In this document: one piece after another, positions 6,980 to 15,919 of the stretch | Numbering within the stretch: position 1 is the first letter of the stretch | Layout of the letters: the number at the start of each line of letters is the position of its first letter | Origin: Antarcticirhabdus aurantiaca | GTDB lineage: Bacteria > Pseudomonadota > Alphaproteobacteria > Rhizobiales > Rhizobiaceae | DNA: 64,000 nt | Reading direction: 5' to 3' | NCBI RefSeq assembly: GCF_009765365.1 | Contig: NZ_VTOM01000003.1 | Location: forward strand, 186,001-250,000 | Made by a program: the position numbers and the translations under genes | The notes under the pieces: generated by a model | The model's database searches: none | Seen by the model: the letters and a program-made list of their open reading frames with translations, nothing else | Told to the model about the DNA's origin: nothing

Positions 6980-9349
6980 ATGCGGCTTGAACCGGCCGCG
7001 TTCGGGCGTCGCGCCTTTGTCCTGCCCCATCTCTTCGAGGACATGCAGACGGCCGCGGGCGTCGCGCGGCTCTCGATCGCCAACCGCATCTTCCTTGTCG
7101 GCGCCATCCCGATCCTCGTCGCGACGATCATCGGCATCGCGTCGGTCTTTCTTCTGAACCAGGCCGACGACGGACGCCGCGGCGCCCTTGTCGTGTCCTC
7201 CGTCTACCGCAACGTCGTCGCCGCGATGAGCTCGCGCGACGCCTATGTCGAGGCGCAGCCGTCCGATCGCGGGCGCCACATGGCGGCCTTCGAGGCCTCC
7301 TTCGTCGGCGCCTACAAGGGCCTCAACACGCTCGGCCAGACGGTGGACGAGCTCGCCGCCACGGACGCCATCGCCTCCACCACGGCCTCGCTGCAGCGCT
7401 ACCGCGCGGCCATGGGCGAGCTGGGCGTGGCGACCGAGAAGAACGACAAGCTCGTCGCCGACATGAACAAGCGGCTGGCGACGCTGATCGACTACACGGA
7501 CGAGGCGCGGGCGCGCCAGCACGCCTCCAACATGGACGTGGTGACGACCCTCAAGGAGCGCGACGAGAGCCTGCGCCGCGCGCAGGACCTGACGGTCGCG
7601 GCCGAGGCGGCGCGCGCCTCCATGGCCGACCTCGCGCTGGAGCGCGCGGCCATCGGCTCGTCGGGGCTCCTCGCCGAGCGCGCCGCGACCTTCGAGACCG
7701 TGCGGCTCGACAACGCGGTCAACCGCTATGCCGAGAAGCTGGAGGCCGCGGGGCTTCGCGACGAGGCCTCGGCCTTCCGGGGCACCTATCGCTCCTTCCT
7801 GTCGGGCGGCGGCCACGAGGCGCTTCTCGGCTGGGTCGACCGGCGCCTGAAGATCGACGGCACCGCCGTGCGCGCCCTCCACGACCAGCTCGGCGAGCTC
7901 CTCGCCTACACGGTCCAGGCCAACGAGACCGAGCAGGCGACGCAGAACATCGCCATCGAGACGCTGAAGCTCGGCCAGTCCATGAGCCGCGCCGTCGCCA
8001 CCCGCTCGATCCCCGGCATCGAGACCGTGATCGGCGACAGCCGCGACCTCGGCGATGAGATCGCCGCCCTGCCGATCTCGCCGCTCATTCAGACCGAGAT
8101 GCTCGACGCGCTGAACCTTTGGCGCGAGGCGCTCGTGGTCATGAAGGACCGCCTTGCCGAGCAGAACGCCGTCCTCATGCGCATGAACGAGACCGCCGGC
8201 ATCATGATCTTCGAGGTGTCGAGCCTCAACAACTCGCTTTCGCGCGACGCCGACGAAGTGTCCGAGCGCGTGCGCCTGATCCTGATCGGCGGCGCGGCGA
8301 TCGCGCTTCTCGCCGCCTCGATCTGCGGCATCCTCGTCGCCCGCTCGATCACCAAGCCGCTGAAGCGCCTGGAGCGCGGCATGATCGACCGCGCCGCCAA
8401 CCCGAATGCGGGTCCCCTGGTGGACAGCGGTCGGCGCGACGAGATCGGCCTCATGGCGCGCGCCACCAACTACTTCCTCGCCGAGCTGGGCAAGCGCGAG
8501 AGCGCCCTCACCAGCGCCAAGGAGCACACCGAGAAGACCCTGGAGGAGCTGAAGAAGACGCAGTCCGAGCTGATCCAGGCCGAGAAGCTCGCCTCGCTCG
8601 GACAGCTCGTCGCCGGCGTCGCGCACGAGATCAACACGCCGCTCGGCGTCGCGCTGACCACGGCCACGGTCGTCGGCGAGGAGGCCCGGCACTTCCGCGA
8701 CGAGGTCGCGGGCGGGCGCGTGACGCGCGAGGCCTTCGACAGCTTCGTCGAGCGCATGAACGAGGGCGCGCGCCTCATCAACGCCAATCTCGAACGCTCG
8801 GCCCACCTCGTGCAGAGCTTCAAGCAGGTGGCGGCCGACCAGGCGAGCGGCGAGCGGCGCTCCTTCCGCATGGACGCCTTCGCCGACGAGCTCTTCACCA
8901 GCCTCGGGCCGATGAACAAGCGCGCCGGCCACCAGATCAGCGTCGAGTGCGATCCGGGCCTGGAAATGGTCTCCTATCCCGGCGCCCTCGCCCAGGTGCT
9001 CACCAACCTCCTGTCCAACGCCTATGTCCACGCCTTCGCCGGGCGCGAAGGCGGTCAGGTCGCCGTGCGCATCACCTCGCGCGGGCCCGGCTGGGTGCGG
9101 GTGCAGTTCTCCGACAACGGGCGCGGCATCCCGCCGAGGGACCGGCCGCGCATCTTCGACCCCTTCTTCACCACCGGGCGCGGTTCGGGCTCGACGGGCC
9201 TCGGGCTCCACATCGTCTTCAACCTCGTCACCGCCACGCTCGGCGGCACGATCGAGGTGGATTCGCAGCCCGGCCGCGGCACCCGCTTCGTGATCGACCT
9301 GCCGACCGAGGCGCCGGAACCGCAGCCGCCATTCGACGAGGCCGCCTGA
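6980..9349 (+). CDS. Membrane sensor histidine kinase with large helical periplasmic domain (TorS-like architecture)
   Basis: A 789-residue kinase. Transmembrane helix 1 lies at about 37-59 and helix 2 at about 432-455; between them is a roughly 370-residue, almost wholly helical periplasmic sensor. A HAMP region follows, then a coiled coil, HisKA with His549 (LVAGVAHEINTPLG) and an HATPase (NLLSNAYVHAF, DNGRGIP, GSTGLGLHIV). There is no C-terminal receiver or HPt, unlike TorS itself. The 186-base gap after the regulator gene shows no terminator. The start at 6980 has GAGG eight bases upstream; the ATG at 7043 is a possible alternative. Its stop overlaps the binding-protein start by one base. 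Confidence 0.9.
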   Translation: MRLEPAAFGRRAFVLPHLFEDMQTAAGVARLSIANRIFLVGAIPILVATIIGIASVFLLNQADDGRRGALVVSSVYRNVVAAMSSRDAYVEAQPSDRGRHMAAFEASFVGAYKGLNTLGQTVDELAATDAIASTTASLQRYRAAMGELGVATEKNDKLVADMNKRLATLIDYTDEARARQHASNMDVVTTLKERDESLRRAQDLTVAAEAARASMADLALERAAIGSSGLLAERAATFETVRLDNAVNRYAEKLEAAGLRDEASAFRGTYRSFLSGGGHEALLGWVDRRLKIDGTAVRALHDQLGELLAYTVQANETEQATQNIAIETLKLGQSMSRAVATRSIPGIETVIGDSRDLGDEIAALPISPLIQTEMLDALNLWREALVVMKDRLAEQNAVLMRMNETAGIMIFEVSSLNNSLSRDADEVSERVRLILIGGAAIALLAASICGILVARSITKPLKRLERGMIDRAANPNAGPLVDSGRRDEIGLMARATNYFLAELGKRESALTSAKEHTEKTLEELKKTQSELIQAEKLASLGQLVAGVAHEINTPLGVALTTATVVGEEARHFRDEVAGGRVTREAFDSFVERMNEGARLINANLERSAHLVQSFKQVAADQASGERRSFRMDAFADELFTSLGPMNKRAGHQISVECDPGLEMVSYPGALAQVLTNLLSNAYVHAFAGREGGQVAVRITSRGPGWVRVQFSDNGRGIPPRDRPRIFDPFFTTGRGSGSTGLGLHIVFNLVTATLGGTIEVDSQPGRGTRFVIDLPTEAPEPQPPFDEAA

Positions 9350-10950
9350 TGCGCCGACCGATCCTCGCGGCCCTCTCCGCCGCCCTTCTCCTGGCGGGCG
9401 CGCCGGTCGCGGCGGCGAAAACCCTCGTCTTCTGCTCCGAGGGCAATCCGGAATCGCTGAACCCCCAGCTCGTCACCAGCGCCACCGGCATCGATGCCGG
9501 CCGCCCGATGTTCGACTACCTCGTCGAGTTCAAGCCGGGCACGACGCAGCTCGAGCCCGCGCTCGCCGAGAGCTGGACGATCTCGGAGGACGGCCGCACC
9601 TACACCTTCAGGCTCCGCGACAACGTCCAGTTCCAGTCCAACGACGCCTTCGCCCCGACCCGGCCGCTCACCTCCGAGGACGTCGTCTTCTCGCTGGAGC
9701 GCCAGTGGAAGCCCGACCATCCCTTCCATTCCGTCGGCAACAGCCGCTTCGACTATTTTACCGACATCGGGATGGGCGAGCTCCTGGAGTCGATCGAGGC
9801 GCCGGACGAGCGAACGGTGCGCATCCGCCTGACGCGGCCCGAGGCCCCCTTCCTCGCCGACCTCGCTCTGCCCTTCAACAGCATCATGTCGGCGGAATAC
9901 GCGGCGGCGATGATGAAGGCCGGCACGCCGGGCCGCGTCGACACCCAGCCCATCGGCACCGGACCCTTCCGGCTCGACAGCTACATGCCGGAGGTCGCGG
10001 TGCGCTTCCGCGCCTTCGAGGGGCATTGGCGCGGCCGTCCGGCGATCGACACGCTCGTCTTCTCCATCACGCCGACGCCCGCCGCCCGGCTCACCAAGCT
10101 GAAGTCGGGCGAGTGCCACGTTTCGGCCTTTCCAAGCCCCGCCGACGCGGCGCAGATCGAAGCCGACCCGCGCCTGCGGCTGCTGAAGGAGAACGGCTTC
10201 AACGTCGGCTATCTCGCCCTCAACACCTCGCGCCCGCCCTTCGACGACGTGCGCGTGCGCCGCGCGCTGAACTACGCGATCGACAAGGACGCGATCATCC
10301 AGGCCGTGTTCTCCGGCATGGCGACGGCCGCCAAGAACCCGATGCCGCCGACGCTCTGGGGCTATGACGACGAGATCCAGCCCTATCCCTACGATCCGGC
10401 GGCGGCCCGGCGCTTGTTCGAGGAGGCGGGCCTCACCGGCGGCGTCTCGGCGGACCTCTGGTACATCCCGATCTCGCGGCCCTACAGCCCGGATTCCAAG
10501 CGCATCGCCTCGATGATCGCCGACGATCTCGAAACGCTCGGCGTGCGCGTCGATCTGAAGACGCAGGACTGGAACACCTATCGCGAGAGCCTGATGCAGG
10601 GCGAGCCCGACGCCGCGCTCTATGGCTGGACGGGCGACACGGCCGATCCCGACAACTTCATGTCGACCCTTCTCAGCTGCACGGCGGCGCGCGTGGGCGG
10701 CAACAACATCGCCCGCTGGTGCGACAAGCGCTTCGACGCGCTGGTGACCGAGGCCAAGTCCATTCCCGACCAGGAGCGCCGGACGTTTCTCTACAAGCAG
10801 GCCCAGCGCATCTTCCACGACGAGGCGCCCTGGGTGCCGATCGCGCATTCGCTGTTTCTCGTCGCCATCCGCAAGGAGGTGGCGAACTTCACCATCGACC
10901 CGCGCGGCTATCACGACTTCTCGCGGGTCGACCTCCTCGGCGGGAACTGA
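9349..10950 (+). CDS. Family 5 (peptide/nickel-type) periplasmic substrate-binding protein
   Basis: A 533-residue protein with a Sec signal peptide (MRRPILAALSAALLLAGAPV, cleavage near residue 23 after AAA). SBP family 5 features follow: LVFCSEGNPESLNPQ, LAESWTISEDGRTYTFRLRD, the PIGTGPFRLDSY signature and VRRALNYAIDKDAI. DppA-type homologues bind dipeptides, haem or other small ligands for an ABC importer. No permease or ATPase accompanies it; instead its ATG overlaps the stop of the sensor kinase gene (TGATG), so it is probably translated together with the kinase. That arrangement suggests a co-receptor role, though it may also feed a transporter encoded elsewhere. Confidence 0.9.
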   Translation: MRRPILAALSAALLLAGAPVAAAKTLVFCSEGNPESLNPQLVTSATGIDAGRPMFDYLVEFKPGTTQLEPALAESWTISEDGRTYTFRLRDNVQFQSNDAFAPTRPLTSEDVVFSLERQWKPDHPFHSVGNSRFDYFTDIGMGELLESIEAPDERTVRIRLTRPEAPFLADLALPFNSIMSAEYAAAMMKAGTPGRVDTQPIGTGPFRLDSYMPEVAVRFRAFEGHWRGRPAIDTLVFSITPTPAARLTKLKSGECHVSAFPSPADAAQIEADPRLRLLKENGFNVGYLALNTSRPPFDDVRVRRALNYAIDKDAIIQAVFSGMATAAKNPMPPTLWGYDDEIQPYPYDPAAARRLFEEAGLTGGVSADLWYIPISRPYSPDSKRIASMIADDLETLGVRVDLKTQDWNTYRESLMQGEPDAALYGWTGDTADPDNFMSTLLSCTAARVGGNNIARWCDKRFDALVTEAKSIPDQERRTFLYKQAQRIFHDEAPWVPIAHSLFLVAIRKEVANFTIDPRGYHDFSRVDLLGGN

Positions 10951-10960
10951 CGGGCCGGGT

Positions 10961-11812
10961 TCAGCCGGGGGACATGCCCCGCATCTTCTCGCCGCGGCGG
11001 CGGATGAGCTCCATCACCGTCAGGAGCAGGATCGACAGCGCGACGAGGATCGTGGCGAGCGCCAGGATGGTCGGGCTGATCTCCTCGCGAAGGCCGGAGA
11101 ACATGCGCACCGTCATCGGCGTCTGCGCCGGGCCCGACAGGAAGGACACGACCACCACCTCGTCCAGTGAGGTGATGAAGGCGAAGAGCCCGCCCGCGAT
11201 GATGCCGGGCAGGAGCAGCGGCACGATCACCTTGCGAAAGGTCGTGACGCCGTCGGCGCCGAGGCTCTGCGAGGCGCGGATCAGGCTCTGGTCGAAGTTC
11301 GACAGCGCCGCGGTCACCGTGATCACCACGAAGGGCGCGCCGAGAACGACGTGCGACATGATGATGGCGAAGAACGAGTTGCCGAGCTGGAAGCGCGCGT
11401 AGAACGCGAACAGCGCCGCCGCGGTGATGATCAGCGGCACGATCATCGGCGAGATCAGGATCGCGGTGATGAGCCCGCGCGCCGGCATCTGCGGACGCGA
11501 CAGGCCGAGCGCCGCGAGCGTTCCCAGAAAGGTCGCGATGATCGAGGAGGAGGTCGCGATGAACAGCGAGTTGCGGATGGAGGACATCCAGGGCTCGCTG
11601 CCGAGCAGCGCGTTGTACCAGCGCAGCGAGTAGCCGGCCGGATCCAGCGAGAGCATCGCCTCGGTGAAGGTGAAGTAGGGCAGCGCGTTGAACGACAGCG
11701 GCACGATCACCACGATCGGAAAGATCAGGAACAGGAAGATCAGCGCGCAGATGAAGCGGAAGCCGTAGTACCAGGCGCGTTCGCCGGGGCCGGCATAGGC
11801 GGGCAGCGACAT
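10961..11812 (-). CDS. potC: ABC importer inner-membrane permease, PotC-type
   Basis: A 283-residue permease with about six hydrophobic helices and the EAA-type cytoplasmic loop (IRASQSLGADGVTTFRKVIV, about 180-200) that contacts the ATPase. It is the last gene of a four-gene minus-strand operon (ATPase, binding protein, PotB-like, PotC-like) and starts 19 bases after the PotB-like stop. The family moves polyamines such as putrescine and spermidine or related cations. The symbol is by family, as the substrate is not proven. It converges on the family 5 binding-protein gene with 10 bases between the stops. Confidence 0.88.
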   Translation of the reverse strand: MSLPAYAGPGERAWYYGFRFICALIFLFLIFPIVVIVPLSFNALPYFTFTEAMLSLDPAGYSLRWYNALLGSEPWMSSIRNSLFIATSSSIIATFLGTLAALGLSRPQMPARGLITAILISPMIVPLIITAAALFAFYARFQLGNSFFAIIMSHVVLGAPFVVITVTAALSNFDQSLIRASQSLGADGVTTFRKVIVPLLLPGIIAGGLFAFITSLDEVVVVSFLSGPAQTPMTVRMFSGLREEISPTILALATILVALSILLLTVMELIRRRGEKMRGMSPG

Positions 11813-11831
11813 GGATCTCGTCTCCCTCGGC

Positions 11832-13139
11832 TCAGCCGAACTTCAGCCGGTCGACGCCGACGATCTTGTTGAACAGCCAGTAGAAGAGGAGCACCCCGAC
11901 GAGCAGCAGCGTCGACAGGGCCGCCGCCAGGCGCACCTGCGCACCGGTGCCGCGCATGTTCTCGGCGATCAGGTTGGAGATGAAGATGCCGCTGTCGCCG
12001 CCGACCAGCGCGGGCGTGATGTAGTAGCCGACCGCCAGGATGAAGACGAGAAGCGTGCCGGCCGCGATGCCGGGGATCGTCATCGGCAGGTAGACCGTCA
12101 CGAAGGCCCGGAAGTTGCTCGCCCCGAGCGAGCGAGCGGCCCGCATGTAGGACGGCGAGATCGTCTTCATCACGGAGTAGAGCGGCAGGATCATGAAGGG
12201 CAGGAGGACGTGCGTCATCGCCACGATCGTGCCGGTCTGATTGTAGATCATCCTCAGGCGCGAGCCGTCGCCGAGGAGCCCGGAGAAGACGAGAAGGTCG
12301 TTGATCACGCCCTGCTGCTGGAGGAGCACGATCCAGGCCGACGTTCGCACCAGGAGCGAGGTCCAGAAGGGCAGCAGCACCAGGATCATCAGGAGGTTGG
12401 ACGTGCGCAGCGGCAGGCTCGCCAGGAGATAGGCGACGGGATAGCCGAGAAGGATGGTGAGGCCGGTGATGACGAGGCTCATCCAGGCCGTGCGCAGGAA
12501 CAGCGGCTGATAGACCTGGTAGTTCGCCGGCCGCTTCACGATCGCGCCGTTGGAGTCGTACTCGTAGTCGAGCGCGAGAAGGTAGTAGGCCGGCGTGATC
12601 GAGCGGGTCTCGCGCTTGAGGAGGCGCCAGTAGCGCTCGTTGCCCCAGCCCTTGTTGGCCGCCAGCATCGCTTCCTTGTAGGGCGGCTGCAGCGTCGCCG
12701 CCTCGCGCGCCGTGCCCAGCATGAAGCCGCGCGCGCCCGGAATCTCGCGGTTGATGCGGGCGGTGACGCGCCCGACTGTGTTGTTCTCCTGCCCCGTCGC
12801 GAGGTCGCGCGCCATGGCCGCGAAAACCTCCTCGCCCGGCAGGCCCTCGCCGTCCCAGTCGTCGATCACGGCCGCCGTCTCGGGCGGGAACTCGGACACT
12901 TCCGGGTTCTGCACGGAGCGCGACATCATCATGGCGATGGGGATCGCGAAGGTGACGAAGATGAAGAGAAGCAGCGGCAGGACGAGAAGCACCGCCTGGA
13001 GGCGCAGCCGTCGCTGAGACCGCCGCAGGGCCGCCTTGAGCGGCAGGCCGTCGGCCGTGGTCAGCGGCGCGGCGCTCGGATCCCGGACGCGGCCGGCGTC
13101 GGCGAAGGAAGCGGGGCCGCTCATGGCCGTATCGGTCAT
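11832..13139 (-). CDS. potB: ABC importer inner-membrane permease, PotB-type with enlarged periplasmic loop
   Basis: A 435-residue permease, longer than PotB of enteric bacteria (about 285). After helix 1 (about 38-60, LLVLPLLLFIFVTFAIPIAM) comes a hydrophilic insertion of roughly 140 residues (about 65-205) before the remaining core helices. The EAA loop is visible as MRAARSLGASNFRAFVTVYL. Such insertions occur in alphaproteobacterial members of this family and probably form a periplasmic domain next to the binding protein. It is translated just ahead of the PotC-like gene and 73 bases after the binding-protein gene. Confidence 0.88.
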   Translation of the reverse strand: MTDTAMSGPASFADAGRVRDPSAAPLTTADGLPLKAALRRSQRRLRLQAVLLVLPLLLFIFVTFAIPIAMMMSRSVQNPEVSEFPPETAAVIDDWDGEGLPGEEVFAAMARDLATGQENNTVGRVTARINREIPGARGFMLGTAREAATLQPPYKEAMLAANKGWGNERYWRLLKRETRSITPAYYLLALDYEYDSNGAIVKRPANYQVYQPLFLRTAWMSLVITGLTILLGYPVAYLLASLPLRTSNLLMILVLLPFWTSLLVRTSAWIVLLQQQGVINDLLVFSGLLGDGSRLRMIYNQTGTIVAMTHVLLPFMILPLYSVMKTISPSYMRAARSLGASNFRAFVTVYLPMTIPGIAAGTLLVFILAVGYYITPALVGGDSGIFISNLIAENMRGTGAQVRLAAALSTLLLVGVLLFYWLFNKIVGVDRLKFG

Positions 13140-13212
13140 CAGCCGATCCTCAAGTCGTCACGGACGAAGACGAACCGGGGCGGCGAGCCGCCCCGGTCTG
13201 GTCGGTTGAAGG

Positions 13213-14313
13213 TCAGGAGTTGACCCAGGCGTTCCAGCGCTCCTCCAGGGCGTCGCCGTAGGTCGCCCAGAAGTCGGTGTCGAAGCGCACCGCCGTCTTG
13301 AAGTTGTCCTCCTGCGTCGGCATGTGCGGCAGCATCTCCTCGCCGGTCGCCTCGTGCTTGCCCACGAGCGGGATCGAGGATTTGCGGGCCGGCGCGTAGG
13401 CGATGTACTTCGACTGGTCGGCGAGGCGCTGCGTATCGGTGGCGAAGAAGATGTAGTCCTTCACGCCCGCCTCGTTCTTGACGCCGGCCGGGATCGTCCA
13501 GCCGTCGACCTCGAACATCTGGCGATCCCACATGATCTTGAAGGGCTGCTTCTCGTCGACCTGGGCCGAGAAGATGCGGCCGTTATAGGCGGTGGCGATC
13601 GCCGCCTCGCCGTCGGCGAGGAGCTGCGGCGGCTGCGCGCCCTGCGTCCACCAGATGATGTTGGGCTTCAGCTCGTCGAGCTTCTTGAAGGCGCGGTCCT
13701 GGCCCTCTTCGGTGGCGAGCACCGTGTAGACCTCCTCGGCCGGCACGCCGTCGGCGATCAGTGCCCATTCGAGGTTCTTCTGCGGGATGTTCTCGAGGGC
13801 GCGCGTGCCGGGGAACTTCTGGACGTCCCAGATGTCCGCGATCGTCTGCGGGCCGCCGTTCGGGAAGTCGCGCGTGTCGTAGGCGAAGAGCGTGGCGTAG
13901 AGGATCTGCGGGATGAAGCACTCGCCGAGCGTGCCCTCGATGAAGTCCTGGCTGGCGGGGGTCCCGTCCGGCGCGGGGGCGAGCCACTCGTCCGGATTGA
14001 TCTTCTGGAGGAGGCCCTCCTCGCAGGCGCGCTGAGCGTCCGACTGCAGCATGTCGACGATGTCCCAGGTCACCTGGCCCGCCTCGACCTGCGAGCGCAC
14101 GCCGGCCAGTGCCTCGTTCGACTTGTCCTCGTTGAGGATCTTGATGCCGGTCTTGGCCGTGTAGGGCTCGCTGTAGGCCTTCTGCTGCGACATGGAATAG
14201 GCGCCGCCCCAGGACACGATGGTCAGGGGCTGCTTGTCCTGCGCGATCGCCGCGCCCGCGATGGCGACAACCGACGCGGCCGAGGCCAGAGCCAGACTTT
14301 TCAACAGTCTCAT
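13213..14313 (-). CDS. PotD/PotF-like periplasmic binding protein
   Basis: A 366-residue secreted protein with signal peptide MRLLKSLALASAASVVAIAG (cleavage near Ala-Gln at about 24). The mature part begins DKQPLTIVSWGGAYSMSQQK, typical of the extracellular solute-binding proteins that serve PotABC systems. The start is the ATG at 14313: the strong AAGGAG nine bases upstream would lie inside the coding sequence if the in-frame TTG at 14334 were used. It is flanked by potA-type and potB-type genes in one operon. A polyamine or small organic cation is the likely ligand, by inference only. Confidence 0.9.
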   Translation of the reverse strand: MRLLKSLALASAASVVAIAGAAIAQDKQPLTIVSWGGAYSMSQQKAYSEPYTAKTGIKILNEDKSNEALAGVRSQVEAGQVTWDIVDMLQSDAQRACEEGLLQKINPDEWLAPAPDGTPASQDFIEGTLGECFIPQILYATLFAYDTRDFPNGGPQTIADIWDVQKFPGTRALENIPQKNLEWALIADGVPAEEVYTVLATEEGQDRAFKKLDELKPNIIWWTQGAQPPQLLADGEAAIATAYNGRIFSAQVDEKQPFKIMWDRQMFEVDGWTIPAGVKNEAGVKDYIFFATDTQRLADQSKYIAYAPARKSSIPLVGKHEATGEEMLPHMPTQEDNFKTAVRFDTDFWATYGDALEERWNAWVNS

Positions 14314-14322
14314 TTCGATGCG

Positions 14323-14328
14323 CTCCTT
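14323..14328 (-). promoter_or_regulatory. Shine-Dalgarno that fixes the binding-protein start
   Basis: AAGGAG on the minus strand, nine bases before the ATG at 14313. It excludes the upstream TTG as initiator because that codon lies before this site. Confidence 0.75.
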
Positions 14329-14379
14329 GGTCAAACCCGATGTTCGTTGATCAGGAGGCCCCCTCGGCCCCTTGTCTCG

Positions 14380-14414
14380 CCCGCTCGGCCCGGCCTCGCG
14401 CCGCGCCGAGCGGG
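14380..14414 (-). repeat. Intercistronic hairpin between the ATPase and binding-protein genes
   Basis: CCCGCTCGG and CCGAGCGGG form a perfect 9-bp stem across a 17-base GC-rich loop, five bases downstream of the ATPase stop. No T-run follows in the direction of transcription, so it is more likely an mRNA stabiliser or partial terminator. It may help raise binding-protein expression relative to the ATPase, but the sequence cannot show this. Confidence 0.5.
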
Positions 14415-14418
14415 GATC

Positions 14419-15549
14419 TCAGCCCACGGGGTCGAGGGCGCGGCAGTCGCGCGTGCGCCAGCCGAGCCGGACGCGCGCGCCCCGCTCGAGCGGCCGCATC
14501 TCGGCCCCGTTGGGAATCTTCACGATGAACTCGTCGTTACCGGCGACGTCCATCCGCACCCGGATGTGGTCGCCGAGATAGATCAGCTCGAGGATCACGC
14601 CGTCGAGGCCGTTGGGAACGTCGGGTCCCGGGTCCAGCACGACGCGCTCGGGCCGGATCGACAGGCTGGTGCGCGAGCCGATGCCCTGCACCGCGATCGG
14701 CACCGCGCCGACCGTTCCGCCGCCGTCGAGATCGACCCGGCAGGTGTCGCCCTCGATCGAGGCGATGCGGCCGGACAGGACGTTGTTCTCGCCGATGAAC
14801 TTGGCGACGAAGGAGCTCGTCGGCGCCTCGTAGAGGTCCTTCGGGCTCGACAGCTGCTGGATTCGCCCGTCGTTGAACACGGCGACCCGGTCCGACATGG
14901 TCAGCGCCTCGGTCTGGTCGTGCGTGACGTAGACCACGGTGACGCCGAGCCGCTCCTGGATGTGCTTGACCTCGTACTGCATCTGCTCGCGCAGCTGCTT
15001 GTCGAGCGCGCCGAGCGGCTCGTCCATCAGAACGAGGTCGGGCTCGAACACGACGGCGCGGGCGACCGCCACGCGCTGCTGCTGGCCGCCCGAGAGTTGG
15101 GCCGGGCGCCGCCCCGCCATGCGCGGCAGCTCCACCATGTCGAGCGCGCGCTTCACCCGCGTCTCGATCTCGACTTTGCTCATGCCCCGCACCTTCAGCG
15201 GATAGGCGAGGTTCTCGGCTACCGTCATGTGCGGGAACAGGGCGTAGTTCTGGAACACCATGCCGATGCCGCGCTTGTGCGGCGGCAGGTTGTTGATCGG
15301 ATGGCCGTTCAGGAAGATCTCGCCGTGCGTCGCCGGCTCGAACCCGGCCAGCATCATCAGGCAGGTCGTCTTGCCCGAGCCGGAGGGGCCGAGCATCGTC
15401 AGGAACTCGCCGCGCGGGATGTCGAGGTTGAGGTCCTTCACCACGAGGCTCTCGCCGTCGTAGCTTTTCTGGACGTTCTCGAAGCGCACATAGGATGCAT
15501 CGCCGGCCCCGACGTTGCCATTCTGGTGGCCGTTCGGCGATGCAATCAT
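14419..15549 (-). CDS. potA: PotA-type ABC importer ATPase
   Basis: A 376-residue ATPase: Walker [10 protein letters not shown] (54-62), Q-loop VFQNYALFP, signature LSGGQQQRV, Walker [14 protein letters not shown]-loop YVTHDQTEA, then a C-terminal TOBE-like domain from about residue 265. This is the CUT1/PotA class. It heads the minus-strand operon and has AGGGGA upstream of the ATG. It energises the PotB/PotC-like permeases; the operon promoter should lie in the 370-base gap shared with the divergent D-amino-acid transaminase gene. Confidence 0.92.
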   Translation of the reverse strand: MIASPNGHQNGNVGAGDASYVRFENVQKSYDGESLVVKDLNLDIPRGEFLTMLGPSGSGKTTCLMMLAGFEPATHGEIFLNGHPINNLPPHKRGIGMVFQNYALFPHMTVAENLAYPLKVRGMSKVEIETRVKRALDMVELPRMAGRRPAQLSGGQQQRVAVARAVVFEPDLVLMDEPLGALDKQLREQMQYEVKHIQERLGVTVVYVTHDQTEALTMSDRVAVFNDGRIQQLSSPKDLYEAPTSSFVAKFIGENNVLSGRIASIEGDTCRVDLDGGGTVGAVPIAVQGIGSRTSLSIRPERVVLDPGPDVPNGLDGVILELIYLGDHIRVRMDVAGNDEFIVKIPNGAEMRPLERGARVRLGWRTRDCRALDPVG

Positions 15550-15919
15550 GCGTGCTTCCCCTTATTCGCCATTCCGATCCGCGACTTAGCCGAGACTGCC
15601 GCTTTTCGTGGCCGTTTCAATGAAGCTCAGGGTATCGTCGAGGTCAACGCCGACACCGTTCCGATCACGACTTTTTTGCGCATGATCGCGTCACCGTCCC
15701 GCACTGCACAACGATCGGGCATCCTTGTGCCTGACGTTCAGTCAGCCGGCGCATTGACGCCGCTTCTCGATCCTTCGCCAAGCCCCCTCTTTGGTCGCAG
15801 CTAACTTCCAGGATCCCTTGGCGAATCATCCTCTTGCCGGCGCAGGGGGGCCGCCCGGCGCTTTGCAGCGCGCGCGCTTCGTCCTATGGATCATCGCCAA
15901 CCGCCAGGGAGCAGCGTCC
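15550..15919. promoter_or_regulatory. Divergent 370-base control region between potA and dat
   Basis: No credible gene. It must carry the promoters of both divergent units. Two inverted repeats stand out: GCACAA (15706-15711) facing TTGTGC (15725-15730), and TTCGCCAAG (15774-15782) facing CTTGGCGAA (15817-15825) 34 bases apart. A TTGACG at about 15754 could be a -35 for dat, but no convincing -10 follows. The long upstream open frame leading into dat lacks any family similarity before the internal ATG. Confidence 0.5.

Noticed and set aside
5972-9211. Very long minus-strand open frame (over 1000 codons) opposite the kinase genes
   Set aside because: Shadow frame of GC-rich coding DNA; composition is Ala/Arg/Gly/Glu-rich with no domain, while the plus strand holds clear kinases and a regulator.
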